Assembly: GCA_030849075.1 (NCBI GenBank)
Contig: JASAOO010003042.1
Coordinates: forward strand, 1 to 18,867
Direction: 5' to 3'
DNA: 18,867 nucleotides
From: Zelonia costaricensis
Lineage: Eukaryota; Euglenozoa; Kinetoplastea; Trypanosomatida; Trypanosomatidae
The notes under the pieces were generated by a model. The model saw nothing but the letters and a program-made list of their open reading frames with translations, was not told the origin of the DNA and searched no databases. Below, in pieces: positions 8,585-18,830 of this stretch. Every line of letters starts with the position of its first letter. Within the stretch, counting starts at the first letter, position 1. Both the position numbers and the translations under genes were made by a program.

Positions 8585-10447
8585 ATGCGCCCCTTTCGAT
8601 TCTCCACATCGCTCGCCGCGCTGCCGGTGCTCACGGAGGTGCGGCGGGCGCAGTCGAGCTCCTCCACAACGCCCGCCGCGCCGCACACCGCGCCGCGAGG
8701 GATGCGGCCACCGCGCGACACGGGCATCAGCGAGGGCCTCGAGGGTATCGGCGTCTATGCAGGCACCATCTCCGCCTTTGTGAAGCCGGCAGCCGAGAAG
8801 ACGCCGGCGTCGTTCAGCGGCGGGGCCGGCGCCGGGGGCGGCGTGCTGCCGTGCGAGCAGCCAGGCAGTCAGGCCGCGCTGCAGGCGGCCCAGGCGGAGC
8901 ACATGGCCTCCGTCGCCATGACGGGCAAGCTGCCGGCCCCGTCGCACCAGCTTCGTGACGCGACGCGGCTGCAGGGCGCCGCCCCGAGCGGAACCGCACG
9001 CCCCGCGGCGGGCCCGTCGTCCCTCCCGCGGCGGGCCCCACCCGCTTCTCTGGACACGACGCAGCGCAGGCCGCCGTCCAGCCTCGGAGGGGGCCCCGCG
9101 GCGGGAGCTGCGGCCGGCCGCCTCCCCTCCTCGCCCTTCGCCTCCTCGTCTCTGCCCAAGCCCGCCAGCGCCGCTGCCGCCACCGCTGCCCCACCCCCGC
9201 CGTCGTCCTCGCCCTCGCCGAGCAGCGCCAAGGCGGGCGGGCGGGTCACGGCCGACGGGGCGCGGGTGATGCGGACGAAGGAGGCGACGGACTACTACCG
9301 CAGCCTGCCGCAGAACGAGGTGAGCAAGGAGGAGATGTGGCGCCGCATCAACCAGGCCAGCGCCGACCGCGCCGAGGAGACGGGCCCGGCCATTGCCCTC
9401 ACCGACGTCGACTACCTCAAGCTGGAGGAGGAGCTGCGCGACTTCGACACTTTCCACTACCGCGTTGGCGAGATCGCGTACACGGATGCCGATGTGCGGC
9501 GTGACTACTACGCCATGTGGAACCTTGCCATGTCGCTCAACAAGGCGCGCTGGTCGATGCTCGAGGTGCACTCGCAGCGCGGCATGAAGACGACTGGTGC
9601 GGGCATGAAGCTCATCTTCTGGAAGGAGTCCGTGGGCGCCATCATGGAGAAGCGCAAGATGACGACAGGGCAGTTCACCGACTCGCACCCTGTGCTGCGG
9701 CCCTTCGCCGCCGCGGTGGAGCGCAACCCGCACATGACCAAGGCCTTCGTGCGCGGCTTCACGGACGCCCGGCTGCGGGTCATCCAGCAGCCCGGCAACG
9801 TGCAGCAGCTCTTCGACCACTTCGACAAGTTCTACGGCTACTTCTTCAACTCGCTGCTGGAGGTGACGCACGTGAAGGACGAGGCCGCCGAGCACCTCAT
9901 GACTCACATTGGCCGCGCCAACGGCCTCACGAACCACTGCGTCATGTTCTGGAAGAAGTACGCGCGGCTCGGCTTCACGATGCTGCCGGCCGACATCTGC
10001 GCCGACAACCACGTCAACGTCGGGCTGCTCAAGAACATCCCACTCGCCTCGCGCGACCGGGCGGTGCGCAAGGTCCTCTTCGATGTCATGTGCATCGTGA
10101 AGGATGAGATTCTGCACGCGCAGAAGATCGCCAAGGACGTGCCGCCCAAGGCATGGCCGATTGTCATGGAGTGCCTGTACCCCAACTACTACCTCGGCTT
10201 CCTGCAGCGCCGCGACTTCAACGTGAGCGCCATGTTCGCCGACCACAACATCGAGAACGCCGGCTTCACGTGGTACCGCATCAAGAAGCGCTGGGAGTGG
10301 GAGCGCCACCAGAGCATCGAGCGGCTCATCAGCGAGGCGGCGCCGCTGCCATACCTCAACACGTCCTTGTCCCACCGCGGCTCGCAGTACAAGATGGCGA
10401 GTGGCACTGGCGTCGCCCCCGCCGCGCCGGAGCGCAAGAAGAGGTGA
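8585..10447 (+). CDS. NDUFAF6: NDUFAF6-like mitochondrial protein, squalene/phytoene synthase fold, probable pseudoenzyme
   Basis: A 620-residue protein whose residues about 232-575 match the NDUFAF6 branch of the squalene/phytoene synthase superfamily. In animals NDUFAF6 is a mitochondrial factor needed to assemble respiratory complex I. Shared landmarks are ATDYYRSL (234-241), GMKLIFWKESV (340-350), HIGRANGLTN (441-450), the FTMLPADIC block (464-472), an ILHAQKIAKDVPPKAWP helix (509-525) and the RRDFNVSAMF region (542-551). The two Asp-rich DxxxD motifs that bind prenyl diphosphate in true synthases are absent at the equivalent places, so no prenyl transfer is expected. The N-terminus is basic and Ser-rich, with no acidic residue before position 18, as in a mitochondrial presequence. 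Residues about 25-225 are an Ala/Pro/Ser-rich insertion that makes the protein nearly twice the length of human NDUFAF6. The Lys/Arg-rich end (ERKKR) is unusual. Confidence 0.85.
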   Translation: MRPFRFSTSLAALPVLTEVRRAQSSSSTTPAAPHTAPRGMRPPRDTGISEGLEGIGVYAGTISAFVKPAAEKTPASFSGGAGAGGGVLPCEQPGSQAALQAAQAEHMASVAMTGKLPAPSHQLRDATRLQGAAPSGTARPAAGPSSLPRRAPPASLDTTQRRPPSSLGGGPAAGAAAGRLPSSPFASSSLPKPASAAAATAAPPPPSSSPSPSSAKAGGRVTADGARVMRTKEATDYYRSLPQNEVSKEEMWRRINQASADRAEETGPAIALTDVDYLKLEEELRDFDTFHYRVGEIAYTDADVRRDYYAMWNLAMSLNKARWSMLEVHSQRGMKTTGAGMKLIFWKESVGAIMEKRKMTTGQFTDSHPVLRPFAAAVERNPHMTKAFVRGFTDARLRVIQQPGNVQQLFDHFDKFYGYFFNSLLEVTHVKDEAAEHLMTHIGRANGLTNHCVMFWKKYARLGFTMLPADICADNHVNVGLLKNIPLASRDRAVRKVLFDVMCIVKDEILHAQKIAKDVPPKAWPIVMECLYPNYYLGFLQRRDFNVSAMFADHNIENAGFTWYRIKKRWEWERHQSIERLISEAAPLPYLNTSLSHRGSQYKMASGTGVAPAAPERKKR

Positions 10448-11239
10448 TGCGCGAGTCTCTTCTGGGCACTCGTTCTCTTCTTCACAGACCTCCTCTCTCG
10501 GCGTCGTGGCCGAGCCCGGCGGGGGTGGTTGGGAAGCTGCAGTCTGACGTCAGGAGCTGCACATGGAGTCGGTGCTGCTGTGGATGGTGGAGGTTTCTTG
10601 TCGATAAAGCACGTGGTGCGGCGTTCGTCCCGTTTTCACTCCTTTTTTGTTGTTGTCGTGATGAGCGTCTTCTCACAGGATCGTAGCAACTCGAGCATGA
10701 AATCGCGAACGAGAGCGGCTTTCAGAATCGTTAGAGCTCGGAAGCGATGCTCCCTGAGTTGCAATGAGGCACGCACGTGTGCGTTTTTTTTTTTTTTGAA
10801 GTTAGCGCATCTCTCCTCGCCGGGGAGGCAAACCCGCTGCTCCGTATGCATGGACCTTGAGTTGCCTCTCCTCTCGCAGCGCCCCGCTTGCAGCGTGACA
10901 CGTCGGCCTCTCCGCCTTCGCTCTGCCTCACATCCGTCGTAGCGTGTCTCACCCCCCCCTCCTTCCCTTGACACACACGGCACCCCCTTCCCCTCCCCTC
11001 CCGCTCTTGTCTCTCGCACCGCCTTGCACGCCCGCCACGTCGGCGACGACTCCCACAGGCACGGCAGCCACAGCACGGGGAAAGTGCTTCTCAGATAGAC
11101 GAGAGAAAAAAAAGAAACTGTGACACCTGCCGACCCCACCCCATACAGCCCTACCCCTGGTGACGTTCTAGAGTCCCCACTTTCACCGCCTTTTCTTCTT
11201 TTCGAGTCGCTCCCCATCTACTCCATTCAGGGTCCGGCG
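10448..11239. other. Intergenic region between the NDUFAF6-like and 1219-residue genes
   Basis: About 0.8 kb with no supported gene. It includes a T14 run at 10784-10797, C/T-rich stretches at about 10945-11000, and the acceptor tract of the next gene. A frame runs open upstream of 11240 but begins with a non-ATG codon and crosses the pyrimidine tract, so it is treated as 5' UTR. Confidence 0.6.
11179..11230 (+). promoter_or_regulatory. Putative spliced-leader acceptor for the 1219-residue protein gene
   Basis: A T/C-rich tract at about 11179-11203 is followed by AG at 11205-11206, then a second short tract and AG at 11229-11230. Both lie upstream of the ATG at 11240 with no intervening ATG, giving a 5' UTR of 33 or 9 nt. 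The first is preferred, because the second would leave a very short leader. Confidence 0.5.
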
Positions 11240-14200
11240 ATGCACACACGCATGCCGCCGCCACCGCCGCTGCTACAGGCACCCCCGCCACCCGCCCCCG
11301 CTGCAGGGCTGTCGCCGACCGCTTCTGCAAACACTGCCGCGAGCTGCTGCTCCCTCGACGCACTCGAGCGCCTCGTGCACTTCACGGGTGCCGGGGCAGA
11401 CGTGTGCTTCTACGGCGCCCCGCCCGCGGCAGACGGCACGGCGCCGTCCGGCGACTCCCTCCGCTACTGGCTCAACCCCTCGGTGCGGGCCCGGCAGACG
11501 ACCGCGACGTGCGAGATCGCCAACCTCGGGCCACCGTTCTTCGCCGCCACGTCGCGCTCTCTCCTGCGCCTCACCGTTGCCCCGCTTTTCGCAGACGGCC
11601 GCTGCTGCCCCGCGCAGTGCGTCCTCAGCCTCGCGACGAGTGCGCAGCGGCTCGACGGTGTCTCCCTGCGGCCGGTGGTGGTGACGCAGTGGGCGCTGCA
11701 CCGCCCCAGCCCTGACACCGACTTCACGACGACGGTGCCGCTGCGCACGCTATACCACCTCGCCTACTTGATGAGCTCCTCCCCGCCCGCGGAGGAGATG
11801 GCGAGGGTGCGGCTGTACCTGCACCTCCGCTTCACCGGGTGCTCGGACAGCTCCGACACGCACCGCATTGCCAGCGTACGGCTGCAGTACGAGGCGCTCG
11901 GTGCGGCGGCGGAGGTGCTCCCGCGGTTGCTGCAGCAGCGCCAGAGCGCCACAGCTGCCACCTCGAGCGGTCGCATCGCCTCCGTTGCGGAGGCCTACCT
12001 GGGCGAGGTGGAGGTGGACGTCATCGCCTCCACACGCTCCAGCGCCTCCGCCTCGTCCTCCGTCGCATCCGTCCACATCGTGCGGGAGGCGGGTGGGCCG
12101 CTGCCCCGCTCGGGAGCGTCACCACGCGAGCCGCGCCTGCCGCACTCACCGCCGCAGCGGTCCGCCACGCGGCCGCGCTCTAACAGTTCCCCCAGCGGCG
12201 AAGAAAGCGCCCGAGACCGTCTGCGGATGGAGGCGGCGACGGACGCTGCGGGGAAGCGGCGATGCGGCACCTCGGCGGAGATTGTGCGAGTGGAGCGGGC
12301 CCTTCGGCTGCCACCCCCACCACCGCCGGCCCAGTCGACGCCCTCTCAGCCCCACACGCTGTCCACGTCCACGGCGAATGGCCCGTGGCCGCCACGCAAG
12401 GTGCGCACCATCGTGCTCGCCCCGTCCATCTCCCCCAGCCTCACGTCAGCGTTCTCGTCGCCACCGCCGTCCTCAGCCTCGTCACGCTCCTCGACGGCGA
12501 CGTTGCCGCTCGAGGCGTCGGCGCTGCAGGACTCTCCGCTCCCGCATCGGCCGACGCCGCCGTCGGAGACCCGCGCCGACAGCGACGCCCTGCAGGGGCC
12601 GCTGCCGCACAGCGCACAGCCGCACGCTTCGACATACGGCCTTGCGCGAGACGACCGGTGGGCGCGGAGCGGCGGTGCTGATGACGTGTTTCGACGGAGC
12701 AGCAGCAGTCACGGCAGCACGCGCCGATCCCTGACGAAAAAGGCAGCGACGTCTCTGCCCGGGTCTTCAGCCGGGCCATCGCGCGGCGGCAGCAGCAGTA
12801 GCAGCAACCAGCACCGCGCCTCCTCCTCTGCCGAGCGTTGGACCGCCTCGGCCACAACACCGTCGCGAGATCGGTGCGCCACCGGGGAGCCGAGCCCCGA
12901 CCCGCTTCTTCACACTGCAACTCCAGATTTGTCCCTGCCGCCGCACACGCCGCACCTGCGCACCCGCTCCGACCCTGCTGTGCTGTGGGCCGCAACGTCG
13001 CTGCTCGGCACGGCGCCGTGGGCCTTCAGCAGCAGTCAGCAACACAGCCGCCGCGGCACCCCGGCGGGGTCTCTGGCGGGCAGCCGGGCGCCGTCGCGCG
13101 AGGGCAGCGGTCGTGCGGCGTCGTCGTCGAGATCGTCGACGAGCGTTGACGCGGCGCGGCAATGGCGCGAGTCGCCGACACACGCGGCAGCACCGGCGAC
13201 CTCGTGGAGGCCGTGGTCATCGCTCCTGCCGCGCGGCACCGCGGTGCAGTCGAGCTTCCACGGCGCTCACACCGGCCGCTGCGATGCCAGCACGGACACC
13301 ACGGAGGACGATGGACACACCGTCGACGCACCCTCGCTTCTCGCCCCGTGGCGCACCTCTCACGGTAGCAGTGGCGGCGGCCCCAGCACTAGTGGCAGCA
13401 AGGCACCAAGCACACAGCCTCGTGTGGCGCCGCAACTGCGTGAGGCGCGTCCTGCAGGCACGAGCGCGTCGCTGAACACCTCCGTGTTCGCTCGAAACTC
13501 GCAGCTGTCGCACGAGGCGGACCGCTCTGACATGTCGGCGAGACCAGCGACGGTGGAATGGGCCACGCAGGTGCGGCCCTACTCCGCCTTCGTGCCGCGT
13601 GTGCGCCTGCGCCGTGGTGGCTCGGATGCACCCATCAACGCTGCCATCGCCGTGGGCGCGGCAGCATCGACAACATCGCCGATGTGGCGTGCGCAGCGCG
13701 ACGTCACTCCTCAAGACGCTGAACGTGTGCGGTCTGTCGTGGCCCCGCCGCCATCGCAGAACCGCTCGCTGTGGTCGCGGACAGCCGCGGCGCCTGCGCC
13801 GACGTCTGCGTCCGCGCTGCCTGCCAGGGCCGCATGGAGTGGGATGAACACCATGGAGCCGCCTCCGCAGCAGCCGGCGTCGGCGTCGCTCTCCGTCATC
13901 CCGACCTCGTGGCTCCAGGCACACGCGGTGTCGCAGAGACGTAGCACCCCCACAGCCTGGAGTGCGGCTGCAGCGCAGCAGTCTTCGCAGCCAACCTCGC
14001 GAGGCGTGGAGCCGCGCCCGCACACCGCCGGAGACTCACCGCAGAAGCCGCCGACGACCGCAGCAGCGACAACGGCGGCGGCTGTGCCCAACGTGGAAGC
14101 CGCCGATGCACTTCAGCGCACCTCTCGGCAGGACAGCACCGACAGCGCGGCCCCACCGCCGCCGCCCACCGCGCCGCCCCCGCCTCGCCGCGCCCTGTTC

Positions 14201-14899
14201 CACCGCGCGTCGTCGGCGGCGACCTCCTCGCGGGCCTCTTCTGGCGACTCCTCCCGGCTGTCGCAGCGCCCCCTCGCCCTGGACGCGGCACCACCCGCCC
14301 TGCCGCTCAAGGAGGCGGACTTCCCTCACCCCACCGCCCCGCCGCCGAAGGCAAAGGACTGTGTGGAAGCTCAAGTCGCCGAGCGCGAACCGACCAAGCC
14401 CCCGCATCGCCCTCGCCGGCGTAGCGGCAGCGGTGCAGCGATGGCGGCTGCGTCCCGGGAGACCAGCAGGGGTACAGGTGGCGCGGACACGGGTGCAGCG
14501 GAGTCCTTTGTGGTGTGGAAGCACCACGCCTCACGCCGCGGAACGGGCCGCCGCACGCTGCGCGTCGAGCGCTGTGCTGCTCCGTCGTCGGGCAGCGCGG
14601 CCGGAGAAGCGGTGCGCTTCCGCGTTTCCCTAGAGAAGGTGCGGCCCGCCACCACCGCCATGGCGTCCTGCGCGGTGTCGCTCCTATGGCGGGACGCGGT
14701 GGAGGTGTGGTGCGGTCTGCGCGCCTACCACAGCGGCGTCGTTCACCAGAGCAAGGTGCACCGCGCGGAGTGCTGCGTCGTGGTGTGGTGCAACGCGCAG
14801 CTCGTGACGGCAGTGGAGATGGACTCGACGGCGTCCGTCGAGGCGGTGCGGCGGCTTCTTTCGACTCGCGACTCGACGGCGCGGCGACCGTCACGGTGA
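11240..14899 (+). CDS. Large Pro/Ser/Ala-rich, mostly disordered protein of unknown function
   Basis: A 1219-residue protein that I cannot assign to a family. It opens with a Pro-rich segment (MPPPPPLLQAPPPPAPAAG, residues 5-23). Residues about 37-265 look folded, with alternating hydrophobic strands (for example RLYLHLRF at 191-198 and VEVDVIAS at 257-264). A very long Ser/Ala/Pro/Arg-rich region follows, with many SSS and AAA runs and a second poly-Pro block (APPPPPTAPPPPRR, about residues 973-986). The last ~130 residues (from about 1088) again look ordered, with strands such as CCVVVWCNAQLVTAVEM and a final helix. No kinase, GTPase, zinc or membrane motif is visible. Poly-Pro blocks could bind SH3, WW or profilin-type partners. 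The start is the first ATG after the predicted acceptor; the next Met is four codons later. The strong G/C third position supports coding along the whole length. Confidence 0.85.
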   Translation: MHTRMPPPPPLLQAPPPPAPAAGLSPTASANTAASCCSLDALERLVHFTGAGADVCFYGAPPAADGTAPSGDSLRYWLNPSVRARQTTATCEIANLGPPFFAATSRSLLRLTVAPLFADGRCCPAQCVLSLATSAQRLDGVSLRPVVVTQWALHRPSPDTDFTTTVPLRTLYHLAYLMSSSPPAEEMARVRLYLHLRFTGCSDSSDTHRIASVRLQYEALGAAAEVLPRLLQQRQSATAATSSGRIASVAEAYLGEVEVDVIASTRSSASASSSVASVHIVREAGGPLPRSGASPREPRLPHSPPQRSATRPRSNSSPSGEESARDRLRMEAATDAAGKRRCGTSAEIVRVERALRLPPPPPPAQSTPSQPHTLSTSTANGPWPPRKVRTIVLAPSISPSLTSAFSSPPPSSASSRSSTATLPLEASALQDSPLPHRPTPPSETRADSDALQGPLPHSAQPHASTYGLARDDRWARSGGADDVFRRSSSSHGSTRRSLTKKAATSLPGSSAGPSRGGSSSSSNQHRASSSAERWTASATTPSRDRCATGEPSPDPLLHTATPDLSLPPHTPHLRTRSDPAVLWAATSLLGTAPWAFSSSQQHSRRGTPAGSLAGSRAPSREGSGRAASSSRSSTSVDAARQWRESPTHAAAPATSWRPWSSLLPRGTAVQSSFHGAHTGRCDASTDTTEDDGHTVDAPSLLAPWRTSHGSSGGGPSTSGSKAPSTQPRVAPQLREARPAGTSASLNTSVFARNSQLSHEADRSDMSARPATVEWATQVRPYSAFVPRVRLRRGGSDAPINAAIAVGAAASTTSPMWRAQRDVTPQDAERVRSVVAPPPSQNRSLWSRTAAAPAPTSASALPARAAWSGMNTMEPPPQQPASASLSVIPTSWLQAHAVSQRRSTPTAWSAAAAQQSSQPTSRGVEPRPHTAGDSPQKPPTTAAATTAAAVPNVEAADALQRTSRQDSTDSAAPPPPPTAPPPPRRALFHRASSAATSSRASSGDSSRLSQRPLALDAAPPALPLKEADFPHPTAPPPKAKDCVEAQVAEREPTKPPHRPRRRSGSGAAMAAASRETSRGTGGADTGAAESFVVWKHHASRRGTGRRTLRVERCAAPSSGSAAGEAVRFRVSLEKVRPATTAMASCAVSLLWRDAVEVWCGLRAYHSGVVHQSKVHRAECCVVVWCNAQLVTAVEMDSTASVEAVRRLLSTRDSTARRPSR

Positions 14900-15795
14900 G
14901 GCGGCGGGTGGCGCGTGACGGGCCGCGCGGCGTCTGCCGCAGCGCCTTGGAGCACTGCGCATCCCTTGCGCATCCACTGCTGCCCCCCCCCCTCCCCCTC
15001 CCCCCCCCCCCCGCGCGCACCCATCTAGATCGTACCGCTACACCCTTGCCTCTGCGTTTTCTTCTTCTTCTTCCATCTCCTGCTGCTGTGCACTCTTGCT
15101 AGACTAGATCCGGTGACGGCGACTCATGCACGTGTGCTCGACCGTGAAGTCGGGAGCTGGGAGCGAGTCGGAGATGACCGCTGCCTTCAGAGAGTGAGTC
15201 GCCTGAAGGGAGGCTCGATGGCATGGCTTGGATGCGCACACGACCGCGCGCCGCCCCCCTCTCTCCTCCCTGGACAGCGCCCCTTCCTCTTTCCGCATAC
15301 TTGAGCCGACTATGAACTCTCTGCTTTCTTTGCTTTCTCTCTCCGTCCGCCACGTGCGCAAGCTCTCCGTGTCGCCGCCTGTGTGTCACGTAACGGCATC
15401 AGGGGCACGCACCGTGGCCCACGCGTGTGGCTGCCGCGGTGCGCTTTGGGCCATGTTTTGATGCCGCATCAAGCGCGTGCCGAGCCCCCCCCCCCCCGCC
15501 AAACATCGATCCCATCCATTACCTCGCCCTTGTATTGATCCTCCTCCTGCATCTGCCACGCCACCACCTCAAAAAAAAAAAAAAACTGGAACTGAGCTTT
15601 GCCACAAACCCTGTCGCTTGCACAAACTCGCTACACAGGCCACACCGGTTTGCAGCCGACACGTCATCTCAACTCTACCGCTTGCACACAGCCCTTCCCG
15701 TGATTTTTTTCTTCTTCTTCCCTATTGCATTGCCCTACACGCGCTCGCCAGTCATCTCCTCTCTCTCTCTCGCCGCCCGAGCAAGGTTCGCAGCC
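14900..15795. other. Intergenic region between the 1219-residue gene and the TPR gene
   Basis: About 0.9 kb. It contains a dense C-run cluster at 14983-15012, a C13 run near 15486-15498, an A15 run at 15571-15585, and the CT-rich acceptor tract of the TPR gene. A 49-codon ORF (15312-15461, starting MNSLLSLLSLSVRHVRK) is present but cannot be supported as a gene. Confidence 0.6.
15700..15781 (+). promoter_or_regulatory. Putative spliced-leader acceptor for the TPR gene
   Basis: The T/C-rich tract at about 15700-15725 is followed by AG at 15750-15751. A CT repeat then leads to AG at 15780-15781. Both precede the ATG at 15796 with no ATG between, giving a 5' UTR of 44 or 14 nt. The first is favoured by leader length. 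Confidence 0.5.
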
Positions 15796-16914
15796 ATGAG
15801 CACCAGTCAGCCCATCGTGAAGCCTTTCACCTACCTCCGCATCCCCAGCGATGCCCAGAAGTCGGTGGAGGAGCTGCACTACAGCGGCCACAGCGAGGCC
15901 GAGCTGCGACACACGCTGACCCGCTGCTTCCGGCAGTCCCTTCTGTCCGAGGACCAGAAGACGGACATGGCACGCCACCTCGTGGACAAGGCGAACGAGA
16001 GCGCCCAGAAGCACGCCGTGAAGGGTGCCGACGACGCGGCTGCCACATCGAGCGAGGTGCCTGCCGACGTCGCCCAGCAGCAGCAGCAGCAGGCGGCGAT
16101 GATCGACCAGTACCTGGACCAGGCCTCGTTCGAAATCATCCCTGTCACGATGCCGATGCGCAGCACGCAGTACATCGGCACCTCCCTCTACATCGACGAC
16201 AGCGGGGCCTTCAAGGACCTGCCACTGAACTACCGCGCGAGCAAGCTGGCGCAGCGCGACATCCGCGGCGACGCCTTCCTGCTGTCCAACCACGACGACC
16301 CGGCGCTCGAGGAGTGGGGGCGTGTGGACTGCCCGTTGACTCGCTACGAGGAGCTCTACGCCAACCCCCCGCAGGTGGCCTACGACCCGTCCAACCAGGC
16401 CCAGATGACGAAGGCCGCCATGCTGCGTGAGGCCGAGACGAAGAAGATCAGCATCGAGGACTACGAGAAGGCGCAGCAGGCGAAGGAGGACGGCAATCGC
16501 CTCTTCGCTGCAGGCGACCTCGCCGCCGCCGTGCAGGCGTACAGCATGACAATCGACTTGACGGACGGGCGGCGCGACCTGCTGCCGGACGAGGCGGCCG
16601 CGACGCAGCTGCGCCTCTCCGCCATCCTCAACCGCTGCCTCTGCCTCACCCGGCTGAAGCGCTTCCCGGAGGCGGTAAAGGACGCACAGGCGGCCGCGCT
16701 CATGGAAAGCAAGTCGCTCAAGGCGTACTACCGCCTCGTCTACGCGCTGTGCGGCGCGCAAGAGTACGAGTCCGCCGCGCAGGCGTGCTCAACGTACGAG
16801 CAGCTCGGCGGACCCGTGGAGGACGTGACGGCGATGCGTGCGGCCATCGCGGCCGGCGAGGCGGACGTGAAGAAGACACAAAAGCAGATGTTCTCGAAGA
16901 TGTTCCGCTCGTGA
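15796..16914 (+). CDS. TPR co-chaperone-like protein with a complete carboxylate clamp
   Basis: A 372-residue soluble protein. Residues about 222-338 form three tetratricopeptide repeats. The five residues that grip the C-terminal EEVD of Hsp70 or Hsp90 in HOP-type TPR domains can all be placed: Lys230 and Asn234 (KEDGN) in repeat 1, Asn279 (LNR) in repeat 2, Lys309 and Arg313 (KAYYR) in repeat 3. A chaperone-linked adaptor role is therefore likely, though the partner is not shown. The N-terminal 220 residues match no domain I know. They include a helical segment with a Q6 run (94-99) and a block around STQYIGTSLYIDDSG (123-137) that looks folded. The tail (VKKTQKQMFSKMF) is a basic helix, resembling the end of other clamp TPR proteins. 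The start ATG has GCAGCC before it and is the first after the acceptor. No peptidyl-prolyl isomerase domain is visible, which argues against a cyclophilin-40 or FKBP type. Confidence 0.9.
   Translation: MSTSQPIVKPFTYLRIPSDAQKSVEELHYSGHSEAELRHTLTRCFRQSLLSEDQKTDMARHLVDKANESAQKHAVKGADDAAATSSEVPADVAQQQQQQAAMIDQYLDQASFEIIPVTMPMRSTQYIGTSLYIDDSGAFKDLPLNYRASKLAQRDIRGDAFLLSNHDDPALEEWGRVDCPLTRYEELYANPPQVAYDPSNQAQMTKAAMLREAETKKISIEDYEKAQQAKEDGNRLFAAGDLAAAVQAYSMTIDLTDGRRDLLPDEAAATQLRLSAILNRCLCLTRLKRFPEAVKDAQAAALMESKSLKAYYRLVYALCGAQEYESAAQACSTYEQLGGPVEDVTAMRAAIAAGEADVKKTQKQMFSKMFRS
16075..16092 (+). repeat. (CAG)6 run encoding poly-Gln in the TPR protein
   Basis: Six tandem CAG codons encode residues 94-99 of the TPR protein, between its N-terminal helical part and the central block. 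The run could vary in length between strains. Confidence 0.93.
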
Positions 16915-17232
16915 GCCACGGTGGCACTCTTTTCCTCTTTCCGCGTGTGGCTGCGACGCTCGGTCATCCAGCTACGGCCCCGCTTCTCACTCTGCCGCGT
17001 GCACGCCGTCGGCATCGCCACCCTCTTCCCGGCGCCGAGCTTCCCGGCAAACGCGGAGTCGGACGCGATGGGGGAGGGGGGGGGGCGGGTGCGGCGTCAA
17101 ACACGAAGCACACACGGTGGCAGGTGCGCTTTGAGCTTGCAGAGTCGTGGGTTGGCATCGTGACAGGTGCCGCTCACGTATCCGACGTAACTCACCGGGC
17201 ATGCCGATAGTGTGCCACCCCGCTCTGTTTGC

Positions 17233-17335
17233 CCTCCCCCCCCCCGCCCTCAACCCCGGCTTGAGGTTTGGCACGGAGGCCAACGGTACGAGGGGAGGGG
17301 GGGAGAGGCGGGACAGCTGCAACGGGGGGGGGAGG
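17233..17335 (+). other. Potential C-run/G-run hairpin in the TPR 3' UTR
   Basis: The 12 bases at 17233-17244 (CCT then nine C) are the exact reverse complement of 17324-17335 (nine G then AGG), giving a 12-bp G:C-rich stem with a 79-nt loop. A further G-run in the loop (17297-17303) could compete for the C-run. Whether it forms in RNA is unknown. Confidence 0.5.
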
Positions 17336-18308
17336 TGACGACACGCTGCGCTCGCTTCCGTGCTGACAGTTTTCTTCCCTCGCCACCGTCGTGACGCGGG
17401 AACAGCGTAACAGAAAAAAAAGGCGTTATGACAAGGCGGGTCGTGAAACCGGAGCGTGGAGCTGACTGGCTATCTTCCACATGGCAGCCTCAACACTCTC
17501 GTGTTCGCCTTCCGAGTAACTACAGGACGGCCGCGCAAGCTGATCGAGCGGGCCTAATGAAACAAAAGAGCAACAACAGCAAAGATAAACGCGACGGAGG
17601 CGCTACACTACTCGCACGTTGCGGGTGGATCGATCTGAAGGTGCTTCTGCGCTTCACTGTCAGCGATGACGTGGGTGGGCGAGCCACGTCACAGTCGTGT
17701 CAGAGAGGCGGAGCGTGATGCACATCCCACCTTTTTTACCAGCGCACCTGGGGCCCCCCCCTCCCTCCTCGGAGCACGCTCCAACTCCTTATCTCACCTG
17801 CTCCTCCTCTCACCTGCTGACCTTCTTCTACGCCGCTTTCGCCGCGCCATCTCCTTGCGTCATCTCGTCCACCTACCGCCCCGCCACCATACCTGGCGCT
17901 GCAGTAACCCCCAAAAAGAAAGAACCCGAACACTTCACTACCATCGACCGGCCCCCCTCCCCCCTCGTACTCGCGACCTACCAACCCATCACTCCTCGCG
18001 TCGATCTCAGTGTCCCCCGACTATCTGAACTCTACACGCTCACACAGACCTTGACGATTCTCGGGTCGTGTTCTCGTCTTTTCTCCCCCCTTGTGCGTTC
18101 CGCTCCCTGCACGTCCCCCGGCCCCGCGACTTGCTCCCACACGTCGCACCCCGCCTATACACAAGCAACCTCGCACACGCAGGAACAGCTACACAGCCCA
18201 CGTGAGCACCGCACCTGCACGGATCCGATACAGCACACACCCAGACGAGAGAGCCCCTTCTTTCACATCCTTCACGTGGCGCACTTCATTCGAGCTGCCA
18301 CACGTGCG

Positions 18309-18795
18309 TGTCTCGTCCTTCGCTCCTTCCCCCGACCGTCCCCCCCCTTCTCCACTCGACAGTGCTTTTTCTTTCTTCCTGGGCAATCGACTTTGTTGCG
18401 GCTGTACTTGTGTCTCTCCGCCTTGCAACGACCCTTGCCGCTCCTCGCATCCTCTGCCCCCGTTCTCGCCTTTTGTTTTCCTCCTGCTCGCTGCACCTCC
18501 CTCTCCTCCCCCCTCTCTGGCCCTCTCTATCTTCTCCCTTGCGCCCCTGTCTTCCTTGCTCTATTCTCCTTCCTCGGCAACCGCCTCCGTTCCACTCTCT
18601 CTTCTACTTCTTCTCCCTTCTTCCGCTACCTGGCTTCTCCGCTCTTGCCTTGACTCGACTGTCCACCTGCTCTACAGTTCTTTGTGCGTTCAGCCCCACC
18701 CCCACCCCACAGCACACGCTTCCGTCTACCGCTCACCTCTCTCTCCGTTCGCGTTGCCTCTCCTTCCTTCTCCCCCACCACTTCTTTCCTTTTAG
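18309..18795 (+). promoter_or_regulatory. Extended pyrimidine tract and spliced-leader acceptor for the ubiquitin gene
   Basis: Nearly 490 bases are dominated by C and T and end in CTTCTTTCCTTTTAG, with the AG at 18794-18795. No ATG lies between this AG and the ubiquitin start at 18831, giving a 35-nt leader. A second AG at 18814-18815 is possible. This fits a strong trans-splice acceptor for a highly expressed gene. Confidence 0.6.
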
Positions 18796-18830
18796 GCTAT
18801 CCACCACCACATTAGTACCCCGCCGTAGCC

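Larger units (their letters stand above)
16915..18830. other. Long intergenic region before ubiquitin
   Basis: This is the longest gene-free stretch, 1.9 kb. The left 800 bases (presumed TPR 3' UTR) contain sense-strand G-runs at 17070-17089 and 17292-17335 and a C10 run at 17236-17245. The right ~1.1 kb is heavily C/T-rich and most extreme from about 18310 to 18793. A 318-codon frame at 17697-18653 is open only because the pyrimidine bias removes stop codons. Its Ser/Pro/Leu-rich translation and lack of an ATG-acceptor arrangement argue against a gene. Confidence 0.6.
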